A stretch of DNA of 27,084 nucleotides from a virus. The stretch is taken from positions 1 through 27,084 of IMG/VR virus record IMGVR_UViG_3300006990_000126; one strand, written 5' to 3'. Positions 1 to 7,635 of this stretch are shown in pieces (position 1 is the stretch's first letter; each line of letters opens with the position of its first letter). Below the pieces are notes generated by a model, which was given only the letters and a program-made list of their open reading frames with translations, searched no databases and had not been told where the DNA came from. Both the position numbers and the translations under genes were made by a program.

Positions 1-219
1 CCAGCCACCCCAGCAGCTCAAGAAGCTGTCGTCGAGGCCAGCGAAGCACCCCAAGAGTCCATCGTCGCCAATTACTTGAACGGCGAAATGGTCGAATCTT
101 CCGAATCTGTCTATGAGAAGGCATGGAACGCCTGGGCATCTGCTTGGAACGGCAACCTTTCTTCGATTGACAAGGATTTGAAAGCACCAACCTACAAAGA
201 AGCAAAGGAGATGATTTGA
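1..219 (+). CDS. C-terminal end of a virion morphogenesis protein (partial; scaffold/protease candidate)
   Basis: Reading frame 1 is open from the left edge to a TGA at 217-219, giving 72 visible residues. The visible part begins with an Ala/Glu/Pro-rich low-complexity stretch, then a segment with several Trp and acidic residues, and ends in KEAKEMI. No catalytic motif is in view. The gene lies one base upstream of the decoration protein and just before the major capsid protein. In HK97-like viruses that slot usually holds the prohead protease or scaffold, whose C-terminal ends are often low-complexity and helical. The function is therefore inferred from position only. The open frame and the ribosome-binding site for the next gene inside its last codons support it as real coding sequence. 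Confidence 0.6.
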   Translation, partial: PATPAAQEAVVEASEAPQESIVANYLNGEMVESSESVYEKAWNAWASAWNGNLSSIDKDLKAPTYKEAKEMI

Positions 220-220
220 A

Positions 221-628
221 ATGGCAACCTACCCCAGCAACGTTCGCACCCTGACTGTGAAAGACGGCGTTCTTCCAAAAGTCGGACACCTACTCAACTA
301 CGACGCAACCACAGGATCAGGAACGGTGGATTTGACCGCCGCTACTGACACTTGTTTCTTTGTCGCTCTCGACGAGTCAAGTCGAGATGCAGACCAAGCT
401 CTGGTCACCGCCGGTGCAACCATCACCGCTGCCCCTGTCGGTGGCCCAATGTTTGTTCGCATCAACGCTGGTGAAGCGATTCAATGCGGGCAACTTCTCT
501 ATGTCGCAGCAAACGGAGAAGCCACCAAAACGGCTGGCTCGAACAAAGTCCTCGGACACTACATGGGAGTGCAGACGACCACGGTTGCAGCAACTCTCTA
601 CCCTGTGAACACCAAACAAACCAACTGA
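221..628 (+). CDS. Capsid decoration / cement protein (DUF2190-like)
   Basis: This 135-residue protein probably binds the outer capsid surface and stabilises the expanded head. The sequence is small, beta-rich and Ala/Thr/Gly-rich. It has the pattern seen in DUF2190-type capsid cement proteins: a basic hydroxylated N-terminus, then an INAGEAIQCGQLLYVAANGEA stretch (a 'v.aGe.i..GqlvyvaanG' signature, residues about 81-101), then a VLGHYMG strand near the C-terminus. The start ATG at 221 has AAAGGAG at 204-210 with a 10-base spacer. The gene sits directly before the major capsid gene, which is the usual place for a decoration protein. No database comparison was possible, so the family name rests on motif resemblance and position. 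Confidence 0.6.
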   Translation: MATYPSNVRTLTVKDGVLPKVGHLLNYDATTGSGTVDLTAATDTCFFVALDESSRDADQALVTAGATITAAPVGGPMFVRINAGEAIQCGQLLYVAANGEATKTAGSNKVLGHYMGVQTTTVAATLYPVNTKQTN

Positions 629-630
629 TT

Positions 631-635
631 AGGAG
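631..635 (+). promoter_or_regulatory. Ribosome-binding site deciding the capsid protein start
   Basis: AGGAG lies flush against the ATG at 636, too close for that codon to be used. It is 9 bases from the in-frame ATG at 645, a normal spacing. The start at 645 also gives an MAT N-terminus like that of the preceding gene. Confidence 0.7.
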
Positions 636-644
636 ATGAAAAAT

Positions 645-1583
645 ATGGCTACAATGAACCTCGGACAAATCCTCGGACAGAACGTAAAGGCAGACGCTTT
701 GGTGTCGCCAGCAGACGGCCCATTCGTCAAGCAAGACGCTGTTCTCCAACAAACCCTGCGTGATTTCATTCAGCTGCAATCCACAACGATTGCAGTCGGT
801 ACAAAGGTCGTTGGCCTTCGCACCGTTCCTTGGATGACCTACAAGTGGTACACCGGCGCACAGGGAAGCTTCACCTTCCCTCTCGATGATAACGCAGTCG
901 TCGATCCCACCAAGATTGGAACCTCCAACTACACGGTCGTTCTTGAGAAGGGTCAGGGTCGAACCGTGTTCCTCGATTCGGTTCGCCTTCGAGGTGAGCG
1001 ATTTGAGACTCTCGACCGACAGCAACTCGCAATCGTGACCGCACGTGCTTCAACGATTGACAACCACATTCTCACCAAGCTCCACGGCGGCGCAGGTCAA
1101 ACCCAAGCGGTGACCTCCGGTGTCTGGACTGGTGCAAGCAACGACGCAGAACGAGATGTCCTCTTGACGATGGACAAGATTTTCGAGAACGCTCGAACCT
1201 CTGGCGATGAAGCCTTGGCTCTCATCCTCCCCACGACCTGCCGCAGCACCCTGTTGAACACCAGCTTGTTTGGAAACGTCATCGAATCCCTCGAAACGCA
1301 CTTGGGCCGAATCGCCAACCTCACCATCATGTATACGCGAGATGCTGGGTCAGGCGGTGCTATCGGAAACGACGGACTTATGCTCATCCCTGGCGCACAG
1401 ACCGCTGAGTTCTTCCAATACAACGGCCCAGGCTACATGGAAACTGAAATCACCCGTATCGAGGGTGTCGGCTTTTCCTACCTGCTCACCGGATTCATGG
1501 GAACTGTGATTCACCAGCACCAAGACGGCGCATCGTCTGGTGCTTCAAACCGTATCGCCAAGATCACCGGCGTTATCTCTTGA
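645..1583 (+). CDS. Major capsid protein (HK97-fold)
   Basis: The main shell protein of the virion, 312 residues, close to the usual size for HK97-fold capsid proteins that lack a long delta domain. Visible features fit the fold. After an N-terminal arm comes a WMTYKWYTGAQGSFTFPL segment and a beta-rich stretch. A helical spine with many Arg and Asp follows (RLRGERFETLDRQQLAIVTARASTIDNHI, described here only by its ends), then an A-domain-like second half ending in a hydrophobic FSYLLTGFMGTVIHQ strand. There is no obvious protease site. The neighbours (decoration protein upstream, SAP and connector genes downstream) place it in a head module. The start at 645 is chosen over 636 because of Shine-Dalgarno spacing. 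Confidence 0.8.
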   Translation: MATMNLGQILGQNVKADALVSPADGPFVKQDAVLQQTLRDFIQLQSTTIAVGTKVVGLRTVPWMTYKWYTGAQGSFTFPLDDNAVVDPTKIGTSNYTVVLEKGQGRTVFLDSVRLRGERFETLDRQQLAIVTARASTIDNHILTKLHGGAGQTQAVTSGVWTGASNDAERDVLLTMDKIFENARTSGDEALALILPTTCRSTLLNTSLFGNVIESLETHLGRIANLTIMYTRDAGSGGAIGNDGLMLIPGAQTAEFFQYNGPGYMETEITRIEGVGFSYLLTGFMGTVIHQHQDGASSGASNRIAKITGVIS

Positions 1584-1600
1584 TTCTGGGGTGTCCCAGA

Positions 1601-1843
1601 ATGGTACGCAGGGCTGATTTGCTTAACAAAGACAAGCGAGGCCGACTGGCTATCGCTCCTGTCGAGGAAGCACCGGCTCTGGAAGTCGTTGATGAAGTCA
1701 TTGACCTCGATAGCCTTTCATTCAATGAGCTTCGTGCTTTGTGCAAAGAGCGTGGCCTCGATGCAAAAGGCAAGAAAGCTGATTTAATCGCCAAGTTAAG
1801 TGATAGTGAAGAGGGCGAAGACGATGACGAGGAAAGCGAGTAA
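1601..1843 (+). CDS. Small acidic SAP-domain protein
   Basis: An 80-residue protein with a SAP-type helix-extended loop-helix motif at about residues 39-67. Its core is ELRALCKERGLDAKGKKADL, preceded by LDSLSFN and followed by IAKL. SAP and related HeH/LEM motifs bind nucleic acid in many families, and small proteins carrying them are common just downstream of capsid genes in tailed phages. The last dozen residues are almost all Asp, Glu and Ser. The ATG at 1601 is preferred, with GGGGTG at 1587-1592 as a weak ribosome-binding site. A TTG at 1580 would overlap the end of the capsid gene. Its exact role in head assembly or DNA contact is unknown. Confidence 0.65.
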   Translation: MVRRADLLNKDKRGRLAIAPVEEAPALEVVDEVIDLDSLSFNELRALCKERGLDAKGKKADLIAKLSDSEEGEDDDEESE

Positions 1844-2150
1844 AGCAGCATTGGTAAAGGAACTCCGTGAAAAGGGTGTTCCTGTCCCAAACAAACCTAC
1901 AATTGAAAACCTTACAGCTCGCTTGAGCTGGCTTGGAGGCAAAGGTTGGATTTTCCGACGTTTCAAACCCCATCCTGATCCAAACAACCCAGCGAACCTG
2001 CTTGAGCAAGGCGTTCTCACCTACGTTCCTAACTCTCGATTCGCTGAAAGTATTGTTAAATCGAAACGGGTTATGGTTGTAGCAAGGACACCTATGCCCT
2101 GGGACGGCGTAGCAATACTTGAACCAAGACCGGAGGATGAAGAGGAATGA
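1824..2150 (+). CDS. Small head-region protein with HeH/SAP-like N-terminus
   Basis: A 108-residue basic protein whose first 40 residues resemble a second HeH/LEM/SAP-type helix-loop-helix: KAALVKELREKGVPVPNKPT followed by IENLTARL. The rest is a small alpha/beta segment (GWIFRRFKPHPDPNNPANLL, then SKRVMVVARTPMPWDGVAIL) ending in an acidic tail. It overlaps the preceding SAP gene by 20 bases, which suggests translational coupling. GAGGG at 1811-1815 lies 8 bases before the ATG at 1824 and supports this start over the GTG at 1800. The function is not recognised. Two adjacent SAP-like genes may have arisen by duplication, but the C-terminal parts are unlike each other. Confidence 0.6.
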   Translation: MTRKASKAALVKELREKGVPVPNKPTIENLTARLSWLGGKGWIFRRFKPHPDPNNPANLLEQGVLTYVPNSRFAESIVKSKRVMVVARTPMPWDGVAILEPRPEDEEE

Positions 2151-2533
2151 CTGTAACAACTTCCCAGATTCGAGATTTGCTTAACCGACCGCCTAACTTG
2201 GTCGAAGGGACAATCACCGAATACATCAACATGAGAACAATCGAGGCTGACAAAGTGGCCCGAACCAATTCCTACAACATCGGAACAGATCATCAAGTGA
2301 CCACCTCACAAAAGGAAGAGTTCATCAAAGCCGCAGTCTGCGCTGACGTGCTGGCTGTTCTTGTCAACACCTTGCCTCACCACACGATGCCAGGAACCAG
2401 AGAAGGAACAGACGACAGGTTTCGCCGACAACTTGAACAATTCCAGCTTCGAGCTGCTGACCTCAAAGCCATGATTGCTGAACCACCCGCAGCTGCCTTT
2501 GTCGTTGATTCTTCAGCAACAAGGCAAGAGTGA
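2147..2533 (+). CDS. Putative head-tail connector / head completion protein
   Basis: A 128-residue, mainly helical protein. An N-terminal helix (SQIRDLL) is followed by an extended segment, a central hydrophobic helix (IKAAVCADVLAVLVNTLP, residues about 61-78), and a long charged helix (DRFRRQLEQFQLRAADLKAM). This length and helix layout are common in gp6/gp15-like adaptor proteins that sit under the portal. The ATG at 2147 overlaps the previous stop codon as ATGA and has GAGGATGAAGAGG just upstream. The position, between capsid and tail genes, fits an adaptor. Another helical head-region protein is equally possible. Confidence 0.45.
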   Translation: MTVTTSQIRDLLNRPPNLVEGTITEYINMRTIEADKVARTNSYNIGTDHQVTTSQKEEFIKAAVCADVLAVLVNTLPHHTMPGTREGTDDRFRRQLEQFQLRAADLKAMIAEPPAAAFVVDSSATRQE

Positions 2534-4917
2534 TCCAAGTGGCGAGCTATTATTGGATTTCTACAACGCCTGGGGCCAGCGCATCGGCCTTTGCTCAATG
2601 GTCTTCAACACCAGGCGGCGCGCCTCTTGGTTCGTGGCCTGGTTCAAGCCCTGACGCTTCCGACGATTTTTTCTTCACCCATGTTTCGACAGCAAACTGC
2701 AATTGGGACATAGCTGCCGTTCAGTCCATCCAACAGTCTCTTGTCACCGCCGAGCTTTACACAGGCGTTATCACAATCGCAACAAACGTAGCCCTCAAGG
2801 GATTGATTCTCAACGGCGAGATAACCGATGCTGGCGGGTCAAAGACGCTCACCTTCTCTGGAGCTAACCTATCAGCATTGAGCGACACATCGAGCCGGAA
2901 GCGATACGTTCTCAACGGACAAAAAGCAAAGCATGGTTCAGGTTCAACCTTGCTTTACAAAATGCAACCTGCAAGCAACGACGTTCACCTCGACAACGGC
3001 CCTTACAACAAACTCACCATTGACACCCAAACCATGACGCTCGCTTACAGCGTCCCTACGGCCAGCACACACGATAACGCAGACGATGGCACTATCCACA
3101 TCAAAGGGGCTTTTGTAGTGACTGCTGGTGCTGGATTTGTTCGTGCTTCAGCTCCCAATGGTGCGCTCGATACGCAAGTAAAAATCAAGTTCGACACGAC
3201 CAGTATCAGTTATGGGCATGATTCCTTGGACTTCAACATGGCGACAGCGTTCTTTCGAGGGACAGAGATACCCGTCACAGGATCACAAACCTACGGGACA
3301 TCAGCAAACGGCTTCACCGTCAAACATTACGGGGTAGTCGTATTTGCAGCTTCAAACGGAGAACAAGCAACGATCCGCAACGGCTTGTCCTTGAACTGCT
3401 ACTCGCTCGAAGTCAAGGCTGGTGCGAGGCTTACCTGCCAAACTGACAGCGGCAAGCCTGTTCAAATCAACTCTCAATCGCAACCTATCATCAGGGGCGT
3501 TTGGTCATTCCAGTCGAGCGACGGACATACCTACATTTCACCAAGGGCAACCTATGTTTCCGGTGTAGGTTCAGGCGGAACAGGATTGAGCGAGGTCGAA
3601 CCTAACGCCTTGCTGATAGGCAACGCATCGTCGGCTATGAGCGATCTTGTCGTTGTTCCTCCAGGGACAAACGGACACGTCCTAACCTTGGTTGCTGGCG
3701 TACCCACGTGGGCTGCTTCAAGTGGTGGTGGTGGTGGATCAGGAACCGTCACCAGCGTAGCCACTTCAGCTCCTATTACGGGTGGAACAATCACAGGTTC
3801 AGGCACTATCGGCATATCCGCAGCCACGACCAGCGCAGCAGGTTCTATGTCGTCTGCTGACAAGACGAAGCTCAACGGCATAGAGACTGCCGCTGATGTC
3901 ACCGATACCGCTAATGTCACCGCCGCTGGTGCGCTTATGGACTCCGAGGTGACAAACCTTGCTCAAGTCAAAGCATTCGATTCAGCAGACTACGCTACTG
4001 CGGCTCAAGGTGCAAAAGCTGACAGCGCACAACAACCCCCATCCGAGGGGCCATTTGTGAACGGCGATAAGACCAAGCTCGACGGTATCGCTGCAAGTGC
4101 TACTGCATATACAGATGCAAATGCTATCGCTGCTGTTGAAGGAGAATCAACGCTTGACCTCACGGGTGCAGTCACGGTGCAGACTGATCTCAAAATGACA
4201 ACCTCTTCGGATAATGCAATTATCGAGAATGTCACACAGGATAAAGACATTATTTTCAAAATCAATGACGGTGGCGCAAGCACAGAAGTTATGCGTATTG
4301 ACGGTGATGTTTCGAGAGTCGGTATCGGCACAGATTCACCAGAAAACAGACTCCATGTAAAAACGACTGTCACGCTTACTGATGCGGCGTATGCAGCTCG
4401 ATTTCAAACTGCCGAGGGAAATGTAGGTATCACAAGGTATGGTGGCCTCCACGTTGACAACGATAACACTTCACCACTTGACGGTGCGGCGTGGTCGTCC
4501 CAACGATGGCAGATAAGCCAAAGAGATTCAGATCATTTTGATATTGCATACGGCACACCAATCAACACAAACGTTCCTGCGGGTGATACCGACTTAAGAA
4601 TCACGAACACAGGGAATGTTGGTATCGGTTTAGGCAACACCAATCCGTCAGCAAAGCTACACGTCAATGGAACAATCCGTCAAACTAACGCTACATCAGC
4701 CGTTCTTGTCGCAGACTCAAATGGCGACATTTCAGCGGCAAGCAACCTTACTGACCAAGCGTACCTCGCTGCGGGTCAAGCGGAGACTGATGCGTTTAAT
4801 GCGATTGCCTCTGCTGCTGCTTGGGTTGCTCCCCCACCGGCCACCATTCAACAAGCAATTGACAGACTCGCCGCCTATGTCATCACGATACCTGGCGCAC
4901 CCCCACAAATCCCATGA
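2530..4917 (+). CDS. Fibre-like virion protein, likely host-recognition fibre
   Basis: A 795-residue, Ser/Thr/Gly/Ala-rich protein of low aromatic content, typical of tail or head fibres. Residues 1-390 are beta-rich with no recognised domain. A flexible GGGGGSG linker lies near residue 400. It is followed by fibre-type text common in marine phages: SSADKTKLNGIETAADVTD near 441 and a degenerate second copy (GDKTKLDGIAASATAYTDAN) near 511. Two beta-repeats then occur, VGIGTDSPENRLHV near 597 and VGIGLGNTNPSAKLHV near 697; such repeats often precede an S74 chaperone domain in fibres. No S74 domain is present: the protein ends in a short helix and a Pro-rich tail (IPGAPPQIP). The GTG start at 2530 overlaps the previous stop as GTGA. 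Its location among head-neck genes is unusual for a tail fibre. Confidence 0.7.
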   Translation: MIQVASYYWISTTPGASASAFAQWSSTPGGAPLGSWPGSSPDASDDFFFTHVSTANCNWDIAAVQSIQQSLVTAELYTGVITIATNVALKGLILNGEITDAGGSKTLTFSGANLSALSDTSSRKRYVLNGQKAKHGSGSTLLYKMQPASNDVHLDNGPYNKLTIDTQTMTLAYSVPTASTHDNADDGTIHIKGAFVVTAGAGFVRASAPNGALDTQVKIKFDTTSISYGHDSLDFNMATAFFRGTEIPVTGSQTYGTSANGFTVKHYGVVVFAASNGEQATIRNGLSLNCYSLEVKAGARLTCQTDSGKPVQINSQSQPIIRGVWSFQSSDGHTYISPRATYVSGVGSGGTGLSEVEPNALLIGNASSAMSDLVVVPPGTNGHVLTLVAGVPTWAASSGGGGGSGTVTSVATSAPITGGTITGSGTIGISAATTSAAGSMSSADKTKLNGIETAADVTDTANVTAAGALMDSEVTNLAQVKAFDSADYATAAQGAKADSAQQPPSEGPFVNGDKTKLDGIAASATAYTDANAIAAVEGESTLDLTGAVTVQTDLKMTTSSDNAIIENVTQDKDIIFKINDGGASTEVMRIDGDVSRVGIGTDSPENRLHVKTTVTLTDAAYAARFQTAEGNVGITRYGGLHVDNDNTSPLDGAAWSSQRWQISQRDSDHFDIAYGTPINTNVPAGDTDLRITNTGNVGIGLGNTNPSAKLHVNGTIRQTNATSAVLVADSNGDISAASNLTDQAYLAAGQAETDAFNAIASAAAWVAPPPATIQQAIDRLAAYVITIPGAPPQIP

Positions 4918-4927
4918 GGTGAAAAGA

Positions 4928-5107
4928 ATGACTCGTAAAGTAGGAAAAATTGTGTATGCGCCACCAGAGCGTTGTTTGAATCATATCGAGATTGAAGAGA
5001 CTCCGCATGGCTACAAACTGTACCAGAAGGGCGAAGAACGGTGTTTTAAGGTGATACCTTTTAGTGTCGTGCGGGAAGTGTCCTATCAAGGGGGAAACAA
5101 AAAATGA
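4928..5107 (+). CDS. Small hypothetical protein
   Basis: A 59-residue basic protein (MTRKVGKIVYAPPERCLNHI...) with two Cys, alternating hydrophobic strands and no known motif. It begins at ATG 4928, six bases after GAGGTGA at 4916-4922, so it has a good ribosome-binding site. It ends in an ATGA overlap with the next gene. The strong translation signals and tight packing argue that it is a real gene even though it is short. No function is assigned. Confidence 0.6.
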   Translation: MTRKVGKIVYAPPERCLNHIEIEETPHGYKLYQKGEERCFKVIPFSVVREVSYQGGNKK

Positions 5108-5313
5108 ACCTAACAATCGAAAATGTGGAACTTTGGCTCGCTGCTCTTGCAGCTCTTGGTGGTCTTGCTGTCTGGGGCTACAAGAAGTGGCTCGTACTCA
5201 AAGAAGGCGGTATCACGCTCGATGAAGTGCTTGATGCTGTGGAAGAAGCTACCGACAAGGCAGAAGAAGTGAAAGAGCAAGTCGAAGAAGCCATTGAAGC
5301 AACCAAGGAATGA
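5104..5313 (+). CDS. Small membrane-anchored protein (holin candidate)
   Basis: A 69-residue protein with one clear hydrophobic helix (WLAALAALGGLAVWGYKKW, residues about 11-29) ending in Tyr-Lys-Lys. The second half is a strongly amphipathic Glu/Lys coiled-coil helix (EEATDKAEEVKEQVEEAIEA). One transmembrane segment plus a short charged tail is compatible with a class III-like holin or a small virion membrane-contact protein. No endolysin is visible nearby, so lysis is only a guess. The gene overlaps its upstream neighbour by four bases, and GGGGGAAAC just upstream is an acceptable ribosome-binding site. Confidence 0.6.
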   Translation: MNLTIENVELWLAALAALGGLAVWGYKKWLVLKEGGITLDEVLDAVEEATDKAEEVKEQVEEAIEATKE

Positions 5314-5318
5314 TCCTC

Positions 5319-5846
5319 ATGTCCCACTACTGCGGAACTGCTGACGTGTCGTTGAGGCTGGGTTTGGACTCGGCTCAACGCCTTCGAGCCAACACCAGGC
5401 TTGAGTCTGCAATCCGCAGAGCCTCGATTTACATTGACTCAATCTATCGAGATTATGGCAGAGATGCACCTTCCGAAGCAATCGCTGAGACAACCCTCAA
5501 CGGTGCAATCAGCGCAGGTACAACGACTGTCACCCTGACCAGCGGATCATCCTTTTCAACTGCTGGGAACGGCAACATTGACGGCGACTCTTTCAAGTGG
5601 ACGGGCAAATCGAGCAACGACCTTACCGGTGTCACCGGCGTTTCGTTTGACCATGCTTCAGGTGTCACCGTTCAAGAGGGGGAACTGGCCCACATCATGC
5701 GTGAGGTATGCGCTGACTACGCCGCAGGTATTTACCTTCAAGACGATGCGGCCTTAGCTTCTCAAGACCCGCTACGATCCCCCATGCTGATTGAACGTGC
5801 GAATGACCTTTTGTTTCGCTACGCCAAGCTGGGGAGCGTGGACTGA
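5319..5846 (+). CDS. Head-tail connector with inserted beta-module
   Basis: A 175-residue protein with an N-terminal helical part (residues 1-55, including TRLESAIRRASIYIDSIY) and a C-terminal helical part (residues 122-175, HIMREVCADYAAGIYLQDDA...). Both resemble adaptor/connector proteins that bind the portal ring. The helices are separated by an inserted Thr/Gly/Ser-rich beta segment at residues 57-121 (TTTVTLTSGSSF...SFKWTGKSSNDLTGVTG...). Related segments occur several times in the giant hub protein encoded downstream. AAGGAA at 5305-5310 is 8 bases from the ATG at 5319, which is preferred over the ATG at 5310. The stop overlaps the next start as TGATG. Connector function is likely but not certain. 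Confidence 0.6.
   Translation: MSHYCGTADVSLRLGLDSAQRLRANTRLESAIRRASIYIDSIYRDYGRDAPSEAIAETTLNGAISAGTTTVTLTSGSSFSTAGNGNIDGDSFKWTGKSSNDLTGVTGVSFDHASGVTVQEGELAHIMREVCADYAAGIYLQDDAALASQDPLRSPMLIERANDLLFRYAKLGSVD
5487..5681 (+). repeat. Beta-module copy inside the connector gene
   Basis: This segment encodes the inserted strand-rich module: a 'tTvTLtsgssF...G' start, an SFKWTGKSSNDLTGV core and an H-x-x-G-V-T-V end. The last part, LTGVTGVSFDHASGVTVQ, closely matches LIGVSGISATHPAGTVIQ encoded at 18054-18107 in the hub gene. Confidence 0.6.
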
Positions 5847-6553
5847 TGGCGTACAAGGCATCCAAGTCCTACGGCGCACGTGGTGAGCGCAGAGGCGGTA
5901 TCAACTTCCGTGTCCACGTGGACGACTCGGAGCTGCAACGTGCTTTGAAGGACATTCAAAGCGAAGGGCAAGACGAGATTCGTAAGCTCATGAATGAAAT
6001 GATGATAAAGGCCAAGGCTGAATCCGAAGAGTTCCTTCTCGACCAGCGTATTTCCGAGCGAGGGACAAAGGGGCCGAGGGCTGGTCAAGCCACAGGCAAC
6101 ACACCAAACGGAGATCGCAACCCGTATGTTCGTATCGCTGACAGTCTCAAAATCAGCGACGACCCCCTCTTCGTGCGTTTGTTCTCTGCACCGTACCCGT
6201 CCGGCTACTTGTCGCAAGGTGGCCGTTCACGCTCTGGGTTCAAGGTCGCTATGGCTCACGCCGCTGGCGTATCGCCCTTCAATTATTCAAAAAACACACC
6301 GCTTCTCGTCAAGGCTTCAGTCTATTGGTTCCTCAAGACTCGAAAGGCTCTCGGTTACACACGAAGGCCAACGTCAGGCAAGCTCTCGCCTCAATTCTCG
6401 CCGCCGCCCTCCGACTGGCGAGAAGGACAACACCCTGGATTTCAACAGGTGGACTTTATCGGTGTCGCTCAAGACTACATGGAGGACAACTTCGAGGAAA
6501 TGACTCAAGGGCTGCTTCGAGACTACTTGGCGAAAAAGGGGTTTAAACCATGA
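5846..6553 (+). CDS. Neck / tail-completion protein, HK97 gp10-like
   Basis: A 235-residue protein expected at the head-tail interface, where gp10-like proteins join the connector to the tail tube. The family pattern is visible: an N-terminal basic segment followed by HVDDSELQRALKDIQSEGQD, a helix that pairs with a second long helix, and near the C-terminus GQHPGFQQVDFIGVAQDYME, matching the usual 'hPGf..rpFl.pA.d' signature. The start ATG overlaps the previous TGA by one base. The gene lies between a connector and the tail terminator, exactly where gp10-like genes sit in siphoviruses. It is longer than the typical 110-150 residues, with extra sequence in the middle (about residues 70-185). 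Confidence 0.65.
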   Translation: MAYKASKSYGARGERRGGINFRVHVDDSELQRALKDIQSEGQDEIRKLMNEMMIKAKAESEEFLLDQRISERGTKGPRAGQATGNTPNGDRNPYVRIADSLKISDDPLFVRLFSAPYPSGYLSQGGRSRSGFKVAMAHAAGVSPFNYSKNTPLLVKASVYWFLKTRKALGYTRRPTSGKLSPQFSPPPSDWREGQHPGFQQVDFIGVAQDYMEDNFEEMTQGLLRDYLAKKGFKP

Positions 6554-7635
6554 CGGTATCGAAAACAACGGATTATTGGACTTCTCGCTTGGACGGGAAT
6601 GACCCTTCAGCTCCTGTCGGAATGAATAATGAGCAGTTCACAGGATCAGCAGGTGCGGCTGATGGTTTGAATTGGAAAATAAACAGCTCAACAGGCTACG
6701 GCTACTACTCAATCACACCAACAACAAACGAATACACCCTCTGGGTTTCATTCTCTTACACCGATAGCGGTGATCTACCTGCTGATGGCACAGTCCTTGC
6801 AGAGCTTGACAACGGTACACATCAAGTCCAACTCCAGGCTGACGGAACGGCAGGGGGGTTGAAAGTCGTGGGTGCTACGGTTGAAACTTTCACAGGTCTT
6901 GATTTGATTATGGCTGGGATTGATGCAATACCCACAGTTATTCGTTTGACCCTATCATCATCGGGTCAAGTCAAAGCATATCTCTTTGACATTATGGAGG
7001 ATGATAACGGAGCAATCCTTAACAAAAGCTTGACGGGTGCTTCTGGTGCATCAAAGACTGCTCAATGGGGCAACTCCGATGGTGAGGTAACTTGGTATGC
7101 GGTCTATTTGACAACAATGGGTGCATTCAATCCAGATGAGATGGTCACCAGCAACTACTCGAATGTCACGCTGATTCAAACTGCATTCGGTATCATTGAT
7201 GTCCTCAAGTCAGCTCGGAGCTACAACTTGAAGAACGTCGTCCAACCAAACGCCATTCGCTACGGCTACGACATATCCTCGAACATGGCTGTTCGTCAAA
7301 GCCCTGCGATTCATGTCCTGATCCGCCGTGTGGACAGCCCCGATATGTACTCCTTGGCTGGGACATCAGCCGAGTATTTCTTCCAAGTCGAGGTCTATAT
7401 CGTGACCAAAGGAAGCGATTATCGCAACTCGTATCGTCTGGGTATGGACATCATCGGCGAATGTCTCGACGAGCTTTACTCAAAAACCGGACTCAAAGGA
7501 AGCACCGATTCGCTGATTGGACATGATGCTCGATTGGATGCTCGCCTTGATCCAGACGACCAAGTTTGCGTCCACGTTCTCAACTTGCGCTACATGAGGC
7601 GCGTCGATCTGTCAAAACGGGCTTCAACCTCTTAA
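6550..7635 (+). CDS. Tail terminator protein fused to a lectin-like N-terminal domain
   Basis: A 361-residue protein that appears to have two domains. Residues about 30-195 look like a concanavalin/LamG-type jelly roll: alternating strands with GLNWKINSSTGYGYYSI, YTLWVSFSYTD, VIRLTLSSSGQVKAYLFD and EVTWYAVYLTTMGAF. Residues about 208-354 look like a tail terminator/completion protein of the gpU type: a helix (TAFGIIDVLKSARSY), PAIHVLIRRVDS, YFFQVEVYIVTKGSDYRNSY, a long helix (GMDIIGECLDELYSK) and a final strand (VCVHVLNLRYMRRVDL). The ATG overlaps the preceding stop by four bases (ATGA). Its place between the gp10-like gene and the tail tube gene supports terminator function. The N-terminal domain is probably exposed and may bind glycans; that is inference. 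Confidence 0.6.
   Translation: MTVSKTTDYWTSRLDGNDPSAPVGMNNEQFTGSAGAADGLNWKINSSTGYGYYSITPTTNEYTLWVSFSYTDSGDLPADGTVLAELDNGTHQVQLQADGTAGGLKVVGATVETFTGLDLIMAGIDAIPTVIRLTLSSSGQVKAYLFDIMEDDNGAILNKSLTGASGASKTAQWGNSDGEVTWYAVYLTTMGAFNPDEMVTSNYSNVTLIQTAFGIIDVLKSARSYNLKNVVQPNAIRYGYDISSNMAVRQSPAIHVLIRRVDSPDMYSLAGTSAEYFFQVEVYIVTKGSDYRNSYRLGMDIIGECLDELYSKTGLKGSTDSLIGHDARLDARLDPDDQVCVHVLNLRYMRRVDLSKRASTS

Noticed and set aside
462-1025. A - strand open frame opposite the decoration and capsid genes.
   Set aside because: Cys/Leu/Ser-rich shadow sequence; the + strand genes have proper starts and family features.
2530-4917. A peptidase S74 self-cleaving chaperone at the end of the fibre.
   Set aside because: The VGIGT...LHV repeats suggested it, but the protein ends shortly after without the conserved Ser-Asp region or the long C-terminal helices.
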